64,000 bases of DNA from Sphingomonas glacialis (lineage in GTDB: Bacteria > Pseudomonadota > Alphaproteobacteria > Sphingomonadales > Sphingomonadaceae): positions 641,351-705,350 of the forward strand of contig NZ_RCZC01000002.1 in the NCBI RefSeq assembly GCF_006439055.1, written 5' to 3'. The position numbers and the translations under genes were made by a program. A model generated the notes under the pieces. That model had not been told where the DNA came from. It saw only the letters and a list, made by a program, of their open reading frames with translations, and did no database searches. Of this stretch, positions 26,715-35,434 are shown in pieces (position 1 is the first letter of the stretch; each line of letters begins with the position of its first letter).

Positions 26715-27214
26715 GGCAACTCTTCGGTTGGCTCGACGCCCCACAGATGGTTCGCCTCGACGAAGCCGCCGCGCCCGCGCACGTCGAAATGGCACCAGCC
26801 GCGCGAACATCGGCTCAGCCGCCCGACGACGCCCGGTGCCGCACGCCACAGGATCCGCCCGCCGTCGCGCGGCGAATCACGCAGCTCGGCGACCATTCCC
26901 ATCACCACCGCGGTGCGTTTCTCGCTCACCAGCGTGCCCATCATCCAGCCCTGCGTACCGCCCGGATCCTCGACCTTGTACCACGCGCCATGATCGTAGA
27001 CGTCGAGCACCTTCACCGGCAGGTCGGCGCGCTGGTACAACCAGCTCGACGGATAGGTGCGCGCAGGGCCGGTCCGCATCCGCGCCTTGCCCGGCGAGAT
27101 CGAGGCGAAATAGGGCGGCTTTTTCTGGACGAGCCCCGCCAGCGCCGGCGCCACCGCGCCCACGCCGAGCGTGATCGCCATTGCCGCCAGCAAAATCCGC
27201 GCCCTGTTACGCAT
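26711..27214 (-). CDS. Exported SH3-domain protein
   Basis: 167 residues with a signal peptide (RILLAAMAITLGVGAVAPALA, cleavage near 27). Two bacterial SH3-type repeats follow: ISPGKARMRTGPARTYPSSWLYQRADLPVKVLDVYDHGAWYKVEDP and VAELRDSPRDGGRILWRAAPGVVGRLSRCSRGWCHFDVRGRGGFVEANHLWG. These usually bind peptidoglycan or stabilise a periplasmic protein. The acetyltransferase gene is coupled downstream; the start is divergent from the dehydrogenase at 27305. Confidence 0.82.
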   Translation of the reverse strand: MRNRARILLAAMAITLGVGAVAPALAGLVQKKPPYFASISPGKARMRTGPARTYPSSWLYQRADLPVKVLDVYDHGAWYKVEDPGGTQGWMMGTLVSEKRTAVVMGMVAELRDSPRDGGRILWRAAPGVVGRLSRCSRGWCHFDVRGRGGFVEANHLWGVEPTEELP

Positions 27215-27304
27215 ACTCTTTCCCCGTCTGTAAACGCGCTCGTTTATCGCGGTTCGCGCCGTCGCTTCAACACCGTTGACGAGGCCAAAGCGCTCGGCCA
27301 AGCC

Positions 27305-28309
27305 ATGTCCATGCCCGAAACGAGACGCGTGCCGAACCCGAAAGTTGCCGTGACGCGCGAATTGCCCGACGCGGTGATGGAGCGCATGACGCAGCTGTTC
27401 GACACGCAGCTCCATCGCGGGCCGGTCGGCATGACGCGCGAGCAGCTCGCCGCCGCGATGGCGGAGTGCGACGTGCTCGTTCCCACCGTTACCGACGAGA
27501 TCGATGCCGAGCTGATCGCCGGCGCCGGTCCCCGGCTCAAGCTGATCGCCAATTTCGGCGCGGGCGTGAACCATATCGCGCTGAAGGCGGCGCGCGCGCG
27601 CGGCATCATCGTCACCAACACCCCCGGCGTGCTGACCGAGGACACCGCCGACATGACGATGGCGCTGATCGTCTCGGTCCCGCGCCGCCTCGCCGAGGGC
27701 GAGAAACTGGTGCGCTCGGGCGCGTGGCAAGGCTGGTCGCCGGGCGGGATGCTCGGCCACCGGATCGGCGGCAAGGCCCTCGGCATCCTTGGCATGGGCC
27801 GGATCGGCCAGGCGGTCGCTCGGCGCGCGCGCGCCTTCGGGCTGTCGATCCATTATCATAACCGCCACCGCCTGCCGAAAGTGGTCGAGGCGGAATTGCA
27901 GGCGCAATGGCATCCCAATCTCGACGAGATGCTCGGCGCGATCGATATCCTGACGATCCACACCCCGCGCAACGCCGATAGCGAGGGCTTGTTGGATGCG
28001 GACCGGATCGCGCTGCTGCGTCCGCACGTCTATCTCATCAACGCTGCGCGCGGCGGGATCGTCGACGAGGATGCGCTGATCGATGCGCTCGAGGGCCAGC
28101 GGTTGGCGGGCGCTGGGCTCGACGTGTGGAAGCACGAGCCGCAGATCGACCCGCGGCTGCTCGCGCTGCCCAACGTCGTGATGACGCCGCATATGGGATC
28201 GGCGACCTATGAGGGGCGGATGGCGACCGGCGAGAAAGTCATCGCCAACATCCGCATGTGGGCCGATGGGCATCGCCCGCCCGACCAGGTGCTCGAGGGC
28301 TGGGCCTAG
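27305..28309 (+). CDS. D-isomer-specific 2-hydroxyacid dehydrogenase (glyoxylate/hydroxypyruvate reductase type)
   Basis: 334 residues, NAD(P)H-dependent reduction of glyoxylate or hydroxypyruvate. NFGAGVNHIALKAARARGIIVTNTPGVLTEDTADMTMAL is the GyaR-type core; LGILGMGRIGQAVARRARAFG is the nucleotide fold; catalytic Arg in NAARGGIVDEDAL, Glu in KHEPQID, His in TPHMGSAT. ATG 27305 or the ATG two codons later are both possible. It could link to the glyoxylate used by malate synthase G, though not adjacent. Confidence 0.87.
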   Translation: MSMPETRRVPNPKVAVTRELPDAVMERMTQLFDTQLHRGPVGMTREQLAAAMAECDVLVPTVTDEIDAELIAGAGPRLKLIANFGAGVNHIALKAARARGIIVTNTPGVLTEDTADMTMALIVSVPRRLAEGEKLVRSGAWQGWSPGGMLGHRIGGKALGILGMGRIGQAVARRARAFGLSIHYHNRHRLPKVVEAELQAQWHPNLDEMLGAIDILTIHTPRNADSEGLLDADRIALLRPHVYLINAARGGIVDEDALIDALEGQRLAGAGLDVWKHEPQIDPRLLALPNVVMTPHMGSATYEGRMATGEKVIANIRMWADGHRPPDQVLEGWA

Positions 28310-28327
28310 CTCCGGCCTACCCCCATT

Positions 28328-29212
28328 CTACCACAGCACGCCCTGCGCATCGGCGCGGAGCGGCTCGGGCGCGGGATCACCGATCGCCTGCAGCAGATCG
28401 ATCTCGATCGTCCGGCACATCGCCGACAACGGAACGTCGTGAACGGTATTAGCGAACGGATCGACCAGATCGTCGCCGATCGCGAGCACGACGAGGAACA
28501 TCAGGCCGGCGATGCTCGACCCGAGCGGCGTCGCGAAGCCGAGCGTGTCGACCAGCCCGATCGGCAGCAAGATGCACAGCAGATGCGTGAAGATCGTCGG
28601 GAAAAAGCGGTACTGGCTCGGCAGCGGCATGTTCTTGAGCCGCTCCATCCCGCCCTGCGCATTGGCGATATCGACGAGGATGCTCTCCATCGACGCCTGC
28701 TGGATCGTGTCGATCCAACCCTCGGCGCGCGCGCCGTTGATCCGGCGGCCGGTGCCATCGACGATCCCGTTGGCGACATTGACGCGACCGAGCGCGAAAT
28801 CGGCCTCGCCGCGCGACAGGAAGCGCAGCACCTCGCCGTCCGACGGCTGGCGCCGCAACTGGCAGCGCAGCGCGTTGACATAGGCGATCTGCCGCAGGAC
28901 GATCGTGCGCTTCAGGTCCTTCGCTTCGTCGGGCAGGTAATTGCGCGCCTGCCGCGCGAGGCTGCGACTTGCGTTGATCATCTGCCCCCACAGCACGCGC
29001 CCTTCCCACCAGCGCTGATACGCCGAGTTACTCCGGAACCCGAGGAACAGCGCGAGCGCCGTGCCGAACAGCGTCAGCGGAAGCGATGGCGCGGTGAACG
29101 GCACGACGTAATAGGTGACCGTCACGATCACGTCCCAGACGAACAGCAAGGCAGCAGGCCGCCAGATCTCGCGGAAGATGTGGCGATAGCCGGGCGTGTT
29201 GGTGACGATCAT
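28328..29212 (-). CDS. Bestrophin-family anion channel protein (UPF0187)
   Basis: 294 residues with about four membrane helices. Family features: IWRPAALLFVWDVIVTVTYY, GFRSNSAYQRWWEGRVLWGQMINASRSLARQ (RSN-YQRWWEGR is the bestrophin signature), PTIFTHLLCILLPIGLVDTLGFATPLGSSIAGLMFL, and the acidic IGDDLVDPFANTVHDVPL close to the channel's Ca-clasp region. Bacterial homologues form pentameric ion channels. Convergent with the dehydrogenase (18-bp gap). Confidence 0.88.
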   Translation of the reverse strand: MIVTNTPGYRHIFREIWRPAALLFVWDVIVTVTYYVVPFTAPSLPLTLFGTALALFLGFRSNSAYQRWWEGRVLWGQMINASRSLARQARNYLPDEAKDLKRTIVLRQIAYVNALRCQLRRQPSDGEVLRFLSRGEADFALGRVNVANGIVDGTGRRINGARAEGWIDTIQQASMESILVDIANAQGGMERLKNMPLPSQYRFFPTIFTHLLCILLPIGLVDTLGFATPLGSSIAGLMFLVVLAIGDDLVDPFANTVHDVPLSAMCRTIEIDLLQAIGDPAPEPLRADAQGVLW

Positions 29213-29282
29213 CGTATCTCGGGGCTTTCAAGGACGCGATTGCGCGATAGGGCCGAATCGTGCCCTCGGCAAATGGAAGCGG

Positions 29283-29522
29283 TTACGGCGTGATGTCCGC
29301 CGCGGCTGCGCCGACCCGCGCCGTCTCATGCGTATCGACCGGCTTTACCGATGCCTTGGCCAGCGCAGCAGCCGTGCCCGATGCCGGGCGTAGGACGAAC
29401 CATTGCGGGCGATCGATCGCGATCAGGAATGCCAGCAATGCCAGGCCAAAGCCCAACAGGGACAGCGATGCTTGCGCCGTCGGGCTGATCTTCGAACGCT
29501 TGGGGGATTGCGGCGTCTGCAT
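29283..29522 (-). CDS. Small single-span membrane protein
   Basis: 79 residues: a basic cytoplasmic start (QSPKRSKIS), one hydrophobic helix (about 19-40, LSLLGFGLALLAFLIAI) and an Ala/Thr-rich tail. The ATG has an excellent AGGAG box 7 nt upstream. No family recognised. It lies back to back with another small membrane protein at 29761. Confidence 0.65.
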   Translation of the reverse strand: MQTPQSPKRSKISPTAQASLSLLGFGLALLAFLIAIDRPQWFVLRPASGTAAALAKASVKPVDTHETARVGAAAADITP

Positions 29523-29760
29523 AACGGAACTCCTTCTTTCCAACGCCGCCAAGCTGGGAAATGGCCACATCTCGCGTGTTAGCGGACGATGACATATTAT
29601 TGCTGCAACGCACCATGAAAGTGAGAGCCAGCAAAGACAAAGGGATAGCGCGCCGCCGTCGCCGCGAAAAAATCCAGCTTTCGCGCCTTGAACTTTCCGA
29701 TTGACGCCTACGCGGCGACGTTGCAGCTTCATGACAATTAAAAAAAGGTGGAGAGTGATA

Positions 29761-29961
29761 ATGGATCGAATGGGGTCGTTTGCCGTGGTCGCGGCGCTTG
29801 TCTTGGTTTCGGCTTTGCACATCATTAGTGCGCCGGCCTATCTGAACATCGTTCCTGCCATGCTGCTTGTCGTCGGTTTCATCCGCCTGGTCAGCCATTC
29901 CGAGCCTGCCGAAGCCGTCGCGAGCGACGATCTCTCGCTCGCCCCCACCGCCGAAGCCTGA
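29761..29961 (+). CDS. Small membrane protein, two short helices
   Basis: 66 residues starting at an ATG with GGAGAG 6-7 nt upstream. Hydrophobic segments FAVVAALVLVSALHII and YLNIVPAMLLVVGFIRLV are separated by a short SAPA turn; the tail is acidic. No family recognised. The 238-bp gap upstream contains an A-rich run at 29742-29748 but no confident promoter. Upstream in-frame ATGs (29701, 29731) would add a basic stretch and lack a ribosome site. Confidence 0.6.
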   Translation: MDRMGSFAVVAALVLVSALHIISAPAYLNIVPAMLLVVGFIRLVSHSEPAEAVASDDLSLAPTAEA

Positions 29962-30010
29962 TCCCGAATTCGCAAGGCGGCGGCGCGGTCGATCCGACCG
30001 CCCGCCGCCT

Positions 30011-31936
30011 TCAGCGTGCGTGGAAGAAATCGTAGAGCTGCTGCGCCACTGCGGCACTCACCCCCGGCGCCTTCTGCAGATCCGCCAGGCTCGCCCCCCG
30101 CACCGCGCGCGCGGTGCCGAAATGCATCAGCAGCGCTTTCTTGCGCGCCGGGCCGATCCCCGGAACATCGTCGAGCGGTGACGCGCCGATCGCCTTCGAG
30201 CGCTTGTCGCGATGCGCGCCGATCACGAAGCGGTGGACCTCGTCGCGCAGGCGCTGGAGGTAGAACAGCACCGGCGCGTTGACCGGCAACTGAAACTCGC
30301 GCCCGTCGAGCAGGTGGAACACCTCGCGCCCATCGCGGCCATGCATCGGCCCCTTGGCGACGCCAACCAGGCACACGTCCTCGATCCCCATCTCCTCGAG
30401 CACCGCCTTGGCGGCATTGAGCTGGCCGCGCCCGCCGTCGATCAGCACGAGATCGGGCCAGTCTCCGGCATCGCGATCGGGGTCTTCGCTCTGCGCGCGC
30501 GCGAAGCGGCGCTGGAACACCTCGCGCATCATGCCGAAATCGTCGCCGGGGATCGTGTCGGGGTTCTTGATGTTGAACTTGCGATACTGGCCCTTGCGGA
30601 AGCCCTCGGGGCCCGCGACGACCATCGCGCCGACGGCGTTGGTCCCCTGGATGTGGCTGTTGTCGTACACCTCGATCCGGTCTGGCGGTTCGGCCAGATC
30701 GAACAGTTCGGCAACCTCGCGCAGCAGCTTGGCCTGCGTCGTGCTCTCGGCGAGGCGGCGGTCGAGCGCTTCCTCGGCATTGCGCTTGGCCTGGTCGAGC
30801 AGCCGCCGCCGCGTGCCACGCTGCGGCATCGACAGCGTCACCTTGAAACCGACCCCGGCCCCAAGCGCCTCGCCGAGCAATTCGCCCTCCTCGAGCTCGC
30901 GATCGAGGAAGATCGTCTTCGGCGGCGGCACTTCCTCATAAAATTGCGCGAGGAAGCCGGTGAGGATCTCGTCCTCGGGCACATCGGCGGTGTGCGCCGG
31001 GAAGAAGCTGCGATGCCCCCAATTCTGTCCGCCGCGGATGAAGAAGGCCTGGATGCCGATCACGCCGTTCTTGTTGGCCATCGCGAAGATGTCGGCATCG
31101 CCCAGCCCCTCGGCGTTGATCGCCTGGCTGCCCTGGATGAAGGTCAGCGCGCGTAACCGGTCGCGCAGGATCGCCGCGAGCTCGAAGTCCATCGCCTGCG
31201 CCGCGGCTTCCATCTGGCCGCCGAGCTTGGTCTGCACCTGCGTCGATTTGCCGCCGAGGAACGCCTTGGCGTCGCCAACCAGCTCGGCATAGCCCGCCTC
31301 ATCGATCCGCCCGACGCACGGCGCCGAGCACCGCTTGATCTGATAGAGCAGGCACGGCCGGTCGCGGTTGCGGAAGAAGCTGTCGGTGCATGAGCGCAGC
31401 AGGAACAGCTTCTGCAGCGCGTTGAGCGTATTGTTGACCGAGCCCGCGCTGGCGAACGGCCCGTAATAATTGCCCTTGGCGCGTCGCGCACCACGATGCT
31501 TCTGGATCCGCGGGAATTCATGGTCGGCGCGCAACAGGATGAAGGGGAAGCTCTTGTCGTCGCGCAGCAGCACGTTGTACGCCGGGCGATAACGCTTGAT
31601 CAGCTGCGCCTCGAGCAGCAGCGCCTCGGCCTCGTTATTGGTCGTGACGATCGTCATCGAGCGTGTCTGCGCGACCATCCGCTGGAGCCGCTTCGAAAGA
31701 CGATCGACCTGCGTGTAATTGGTCACGCGGTTCTTGAGCGCCTTGGCCTTGCCGACATACAGCACGTCGCCGCGCGCATCCTGCATGCGATACACCCCGG
31801 GACGGATCGGCAGCGTGGCGAGCACGTTGCGGATCGCGGCGACTCCCGCGGCGAGATCGGGCGTGTCGCCGCCACCGCGGACGGCAAAGGTGGATTTCTC
31901 TTCGTTGAAACGATCAGGCGCATTGGGCGAGGACAT
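30011..31936 (-). CDS. uvrC: UvrABC system protein C (excinuclease)
   Basis: 641 residues; makes both incisions in nucleotide excision repair. In order: GIY-YIG nuclease (RPGVYRMQDARGDVLYVGKAKALKNRV, about 43-70), a Cys cluster (RDRPCLLYQIKRCSAPCVGRI), UVR motif, the RNase H-like nuclease (RIEVYDNSHIQGTNAVGAMVV and PDLVLIDGGRGQLNAA), and C-terminal helix-hairpin-helix repeats (DDVPGIGPARKKALL, KAPGVSAAVAQQLYDFFH). Full length and intact. Confidence 0.95.
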   Translation of the reverse strand: MSSPNAPDRFNEEKSTFAVRGGGDTPDLAAGVAAIRNVLATLPIRPGVYRMQDARGDVLYVGKAKALKNRVTNYTQVDRLSKRLQRMVAQTRSMTIVTTNNEAEALLLEAQLIKRYRPAYNVLLRDDKSFPFILLRADHEFPRIQKHRGARRAKGNYYGPFASAGSVNNTLNALQKLFLLRSCTDSFFRNRDRPCLLYQIKRCSAPCVGRIDEAGYAELVGDAKAFLGGKSTQVQTKLGGQMEAAAQAMDFELAAILRDRLRALTFIQGSQAINAEGLGDADIFAMANKNGVIGIQAFFIRGGQNWGHRSFFPAHTADVPEDEILTGFLAQFYEEVPPPKTIFLDRELEEGELLGEALGAGVGFKVTLSMPQRGTRRRLLDQAKRNAEEALDRRLAESTTQAKLLREVAELFDLAEPPDRIEVYDNSHIQGTNAVGAMVVAGPEGFRKGQYRKFNIKNPDTIPGDDFGMMREVFQRRFARAQSEDPDRDAGDWPDLVLIDGGRGQLNAAKAVLEEMGIEDVCLVGVAKGPMHGRDGREVFHLLDGREFQLPVNAPVLFYLQRLRDEVHRFVIGAHRDKRSKAIGASPLDDVPGIGPARKKALLMHFGTARAVRGASLADLQKAPGVSAAVAQQLYDFFHAR

Positions 31937-32019
31937 GCGATTGATCTAGGGAGTCCGCGCGGCGGATGCCACGGTTTTGCGCATCCCCGCGCACGCGCCC
32001 GCGATGGAGAAGATCCGCA

Positions 32020-32349
32020 ATGTATGTCTCGATCACCGGCCTGAAGCCGAAAAGCCTGTTCCAGGCCCCGCGCTTCTGGTGGCACGCGATCCGTTCGATG
32101 CAGCAGGCGCAGCGCGCACCGGGCAATCTGTCGGTCGAGGCGCGGACGATCGCCGGCACACACCACACGATGTCGCTGTGGGAGGATCGTGCGGCGATGC
32201 GCGCCTATCTCGCCGCCGGCGCCCATCTGGGCGCGATGCGCGCGTCACGCAGCATCGGAACCGGCGCGGTGCATGGGTATGAGAGCGATGCGGCGCCCGC
32301 TTGGGCCGACCTGCCCGCTTTGCTGCGAGCGCATGGCCGAATCATCTGA
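32020..32349 (+). CDS. Hypothetical protein, dimeric alpha/beta-barrel-like (monooxygenase-type fold)
   Basis: 109 residues, start ATG 32020 with GGAG about 10 nt upstream; upstream in-frame ATG gives an Arg-rich tail and is unlikely. MYVSITGLKPKSLFQAPRFWWHAIRSMQQAQRA and HHTMSLWEDRAAMRAYLAAGAHLGAMR resemble the antibiotic-monooxygenase/DUF3291 group of small ferredoxin-like proteins. Function not assignable. Divergent from uvrC. Confidence 0.65.
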   Translation: MYVSITGLKPKSLFQAPRFWWHAIRSMQQAQRAPGNLSVEARTIAGTHHTMSLWEDRAAMRAYLAAGAHLGAMRASRSIGTGAVHGYESDAAPAWADLPALLRAHGRII

Positions 32350-32390
32350 TGCTGCGGTGGCGGTGCGCGAGCACCGCCACCGTCCGCGCC

Positions 32391-32717
32391 TTACTTGATC
32401 GCTTCGAGGTCGGCCTTGACCTTGGCGAGCGCAGCGTCGGTCAACGCGCCCTGTGACATCGGCTGGACCTGCGCGAGCGACATCGACTTGAACTGGTCGT
32501 ACATCGGGTGCGCGGTGATGTTCTGGAGGTCGGTGTCGAGCACCGCCTTGCCCTTGGGATCGGCCGCGATCGTCTCGATCGGCGTGTCGAGCGTGAATTT
32601 GGCTGTGGAGGCGGTCGTGGTCGTCGGGATCGCGGTTGCGGCGGGCGCAGGCGCGGTCTGGGCAGCGAGCGGCGCCGCGGTCAGAGCGACCAGCACGGGC
32701 AGAAGGACAGACTTCAT
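32391..32717 (-). CDS. Small exported protein of unknown function
   Basis: 108 residues: clean signal peptide (MKSVLLPVLVALTAAPLAAQ), an Ala/Thr/Pro linker (21-42), then a helical domain with FTLDTPIETIAADPKGKAVLD and MYDQFKSMSLAQVQPM. GGGAGAG precedes the ATG by a few bases in transcript sense (GGCTCTCCC). No family recognised; lies downstream of the atp operon on the same strand. Confidence 0.65.
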   Translation of the reverse strand: MKSVLLPVLVALTAAPLAAQTAPAPAATAIPTTTTASTAKFTLDTPIETIAADPKGKAVLDTDLQNITAHPMYDQFKSMSLAQVQPMSQGALTDAALAKVKADLEAIK

Positions 32718-32815
32718 GGGAGAGCCTCTTTCGAAAGCGAAAGCGGCGCGAATCGCCGCTGACCAAGCTCTACCCCGGCCAGTGGCGAAACGAAATGGAT
32801 TGGATCAAGCGGACC

Positions 32816-32836
32816 CACGCGGAATTGCTCCGCGTG
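32816..32836 (-). terminator. Hairpin after atp operon
   Basis: CACGCGGA and TCCGCGTG form a perfect 8-bp stem with a 5-nt loop, 15 bp downstream of the atpF stop codon. No U-run follows on the reverse strand, so termination strength is unclear. A second 7-bp stem (AGCGGCG/CGCCGCT, 32742-32760) follows. Confidence 0.45.
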
Positions 32837-32850
32837 TCTCCGACGGACGC

Positions 32851-33405
32851 TTAGTTGAGCCGTCCGAGCCCGGCGATCGTGCGATCGACCAGTGCCTTGT
32901 CGGCATCGACGCCATGACGCTCCGCCAGGATGGTCGCTGCGGCGCGCGTCGCGGCATCGGCCGCCAGCGCACGAACTTCGGCAATCGCACCGCGCTCGGC
33001 GGCAGCGATCTTGTCCTCGGCCATCGTCTGACGACGCGCGACCAAATCGGCGAGATCAGCCTCGGCCTTGACCAGCATCGCTGCTGCCTCGGCTTGCGCA
33101 TGCGCGACGATCGCGGCGGCATCGCCGGCGCTCGCCGCATTGCGCGCCTTGGCTTCGGCGAGCTGCGCCTCGGCTTCGGCACGCAGTTGCGAGGCTTCGT
33201 CGAGCTGGGTGCGGATCGTCGCGATGCGCGAATCGAGCGCGCCCGCGATCATCTTGGGCACCTTTTTCCAGATCATCAGGCCGATCACGACCAGCATCGA
33301 CAATGCGACGAAGCCCGGGGCGGTGATGCCGAAGACGGAGGGTTCGTGATGGAGTTCGACCACGCCGGTATGCTCCACGGTCTTGACTGCGCTTGCCTCA
33401 GCCAT
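32851..33405 (-). CDS. atpF: ATP synthase F0 subunit b
   Basis: 184 residues. An N-terminal tail of about 28 residues is followed by one membrane helix (APGFVALSMLVVIGLMIWKKVP) and a long charged Ala/Glu coiled coil forming the peripheral stalk. The sequence SRIATIRTQLDEASQLRAEAEAQLAEAKARN is typical of alphaproteobacterial b. Its start overlaps the b' gene end by 8 nt. Last gene of the F0 operon. Confidence 0.92.
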   Translation of the reverse strand: MAEASAVKTVEHTGVVELHHEPSVFGITAPGFVALSMLVVIGLMIWKKVPKMIAGALDSRIATIRTQLDEASQLRAEAEAQLAEAKARNAASAGDAAAIVAHAQAEAAAMLVKAEADLADLVARRQTMAEDKIAAAERGAIAEVRALAADAATRAAATILAERHGVDADKALVDRTIAGLGRLN

Positions 33406-33892
33406 GTGCCAGTTCCGCCTTCACGCGCGTTTCGATCGTCGCACGATCGACCGCCACGCCCGAAAGCTTGGCGACGATCTGCTCGACCGCGTCGGTGGTC
33501 GCGGTCTCGATTTCGGCGAGCGCCGCGGTCTTGGAGGATTCGATCCGTCCGGTGGCCGCGTGCAATTGCGCGGCCAGACCTTCGTCGCTCGTCTTGAGTT
33601 TGGCCTCGGTGCTGGCGGTTGCCTGCGCCTTGGCTTCGCCGATTGCGATCATCGCCTGCGACCGGGCTGCTTCGAGCCCGGCCTGATAATCGCGCTCGGA
33701 CGCCAGCGCGGTCGCCCGCGCCGCCTCCGCCGCGGCGAGGTCGCCCGTGATCCGGCCGTTACGATCTTCGATCGTCGCCTCGATCTTGGGGACCATCGCC
33801 TTGCCGATCCCGAAATAGATCAGCGCGAAGACGATCGCGAGCCAGAACAGCTGCGACGCGTAGATCTCGCCAATTTGGGATAGCTGCGGCAT
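33398..33892 (-). CDS. atpF2: ATP synthase F0 subunit b'
   Basis: 164 residues, second peripheral stalk subunit pairing with b, as in other alphaproteobacteria and photosynthetic bacteria. Short N terminus MPQLSQIGEIYASQLFWLAIVF with the membrane helix at about 14-31, then IGKAMVPKIEATIEDRNGRITGDLAAAEAARATA and a coiled coil to the end. ATG 33892 gives the usual length; an upstream in-frame start adds a Ser/Lys tail that is unlikely. Confidence 0.92.
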   Translation of the reverse strand: MPQLSQIGEIYASQLFWLAIVFALIYFGIGKAMVPKIEATIEDRNGRITGDLAAAEAARATALASERDYQAGLEAARSQAMIAIGEAKAQATASTEAKLKTSDEGLAAQLHAATGRIESSKTAALAEIETATTDAVEQIVAKLSGVAVDRATIETRVKAELAHG

Positions 33893-33908
33893 TGGCTGGT
33901 TTCTCTTC

Positions 33909-34139
33909 TTACTTGACGACGAAGAGGATGAGGATCGCGACAACGAACGCGATCAGGCCGAGCAGCTCCGATGCCGCGAAGCCGATGAACAGGCGACCCT
34001 GCTGGCCGTCTGCTGCGCCCGGGTTACGGAGTGCGCCTTCGAGGAACGAGCCGAACACGTTGCCCACGCCGAGCGCGGCGAGACCGACACCGATCGCTGC
34101 CAGGCCGGCACCGATGTACATTGCACCAAGATCAGTCAT
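33909..34139 (-). CDS. atpE: ATP synthase F0 subunit c
   Basis: 76 residues, two-helix hairpin that assembles into the proton-driven ring. Helix 1 is glycine rich (GAMYIGAGLAAIGVGLAALGVG), the polar loop is RNPGAADGQQGRL, and helix 2 (FIGFAASELLGLIAFVVAILILFVV) carries the ion-binding Glu in SELLGLIAF. No Na-binding signature is seen, so protons are the likely coupling ion. Confidence 0.95.
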   Translation of the reverse strand: MTDLGAMYIGAGLAAIGVGLAALGVGNVFGSFLEGALRNPGAADGQQGRLFIGFAASELLGLIAFVVAILILFVVK

Positions 34140-34180
34140 GATAAGCTCCCTAGGAATACGTAGATTGGGTTATGGAAATT

Positions 34181-34963
34181 CTAGTGCAGATGCACTGCGT
34201 CGTGCAGGTACAGCGACGTTAGCAGAGCAAACACATAGGCCTGGATCGCGCACACCAGCAACTCGAGCGCGCTGACGCCGATGATCATGATGAAGCTGAG
34301 CACGCCGACCACCGTGCCGAGACCGCCGCCGGCGGTGAAGCCCTGGACGACGAAGCTGCCGAACACTTCGAGCAGGATGTGCCCTGCGGTCATCGCGACG
34401 AACAGTCGCAGTGCCAGCGAGAAAGGCCGCACCATGAACGAGACGAACTCGACCGGGATGATCACCGGCATCAGCCACGCCGGCGCGCCGTGCGGCACGA
34501 ACAGCGTGAAGAACTTGAGGCCATGCTTCCAGAAGCCGACCGCGAGCACGATCGCGAACGAAAGGAAGGCGAGGATCGCGGTCACCGTGATGTGGCTCGT
34601 CACCGCGAAGGTGTGGAGCCCCGGCAGGATCGCCAGCGGCATCACGCCGATCAGATTGGCGAACAGGATGAAGTAGAAGAGCGAGAAGATGTACGGCGCG
34701 AACTTCTTGCCGCCGCTGCCGATGTTGACCGACACCATATTGTCGATGAAGCTCACCGCGTCCTCGGCGGCAACCTGCCAGCGACCGGGCACGAGCTGGC
34801 GCTTGAGGCCACCCGAGATGAAGAGCGCGAGCAGCACGAACACGACGACCATGAACAGCGCCGAGTTCGTGAAGGACACGTCATAGCCGAACAGGTTCAA
34901 ATGGCGGCCCAGGACGGGCTCCACCATGAACTGTTCCATCGGATCGATTTTGCCGGCGCTCAC
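34181..34963 (-). CDS. atpB: ATP synthase F0 subunit a
   Basis: 260 residues, five to six helices. The essential Arg lies in RPFSLALRLFVAMTAGHILL, with the later helix VSALELLVCAIQAYVFALLTSLYL. GTG 34963 overlaps the atpI stop (GTGA). Starts MSAGKIDPMEQFMVEPVLG, with the membrane region from about residue 32. Works with the c ring to pass protons. Confidence 0.93.
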   Translation of the reverse strand: MSAGKIDPMEQFMVEPVLGRHLNLFGYDVSFTNSALFMVVVFVLLALFISGGLKRQLVPGRWQVAAEDAVSFIDNMVSVNIGSGGKKFAPYIFSLFYFILFANLIGVMPLAILPGLHTFAVTSHITVTAILAFLSFAIVLAVGFWKHGLKFFTLFVPHGAPAWLMPVIIPVEFVSFMVRPFSLALRLFVAMTAGHILLEVFGSFVVQGFTAGGGLGTVVGVLSFIMIIGVSALELLVCAIQAYVFALLTSLYLHDAVHLH

Positions 34964-35244
34964 TCTGCGCGCTCCTTCGAAATCTTCATGATGTTGAGGA
35001 ACGCCCCGATGATCGCAAGCGTAAGCACGATCAACAGCGCCCAAGGCGACGTGCCGAGCCACTGATCCAGCGCCCAGCCCATGACACCGCCACCAAACAG
35101 CGCGCCGAGCAGCAGCGCAAGGACCTTCGATCCCTGGCCATAGCCCTTCGCCTGCGCGACCGGACCGGACCCACGCGACTGGCCAGCCGCCTTTGCCGAA
35201 GCAATGCGGGCATCCAGATCGTCGTTGGGGCGATTCTCAGCCAA
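34960..35244 (-). CDS. atpI: AtpI/AtpZ-type ATP synthase accessory protein
   Basis: 94 residues: hydrophilic N terminus with a Gly/Ser region and two membrane helices (VLALLLGALFGGGVMGWALDQWLG and PWALLIVLTLAIIGAFLNIM). First gene of the F0 operon; members of this family help c-ring assembly or carry Mg. Coupled to atpB by a GTGA overlap. Confidence 0.85.
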   Translation of the reverse strand: MAENRPNDDLDARIASAKAAGQSRGSGPVAQAKGYGQGSKVLALLLGALFGGGVMGWALDQWLGTSPWALLIVLTLAIIGAFLNIMKISKERAE

Positions 35245-35337
35245 GCGGCGTGTATCCTGATAAGAAAACGCCGCCGTGCATTGAGCACCGCGACGATGAA
35301 CGGCGGGGAATTGGAAGCAAGCCCCCGCTTCACGGGC

Positions 35338-35366
35338 CGTTTAGGAAGCTGTCTTGAGAGTGTCAA
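35338..35366 (-). promoter_or_regulatory. atpI: Candidate promoter of the atp F0 operon
   Basis: On the reverse strand a perfect TTGACA (35361-35366) stands 17 nt before TAAACG (35338-35343), about 95 bp upstream of the atpI start. The -35 is ideal, the -10 is poor, as is common in GC-rich alphaproteobacteria. Confidence 0.5.
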
Positions 35367-35434
35367 CTCTTGTGGCCAAAGCGGCCGTGCTGCGCCGTTG
35401 CGCGCGGGCGATACGGGGATTATCCCGTACTGTG

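Noticed and set aside
35411..35430. Short TACGGG/CCCGTA inverted repeat upstream of radC
   Set aside because: 6-bp arms with a 6-nt loop are expected by chance in this base composition and no promoter element lines up with it.
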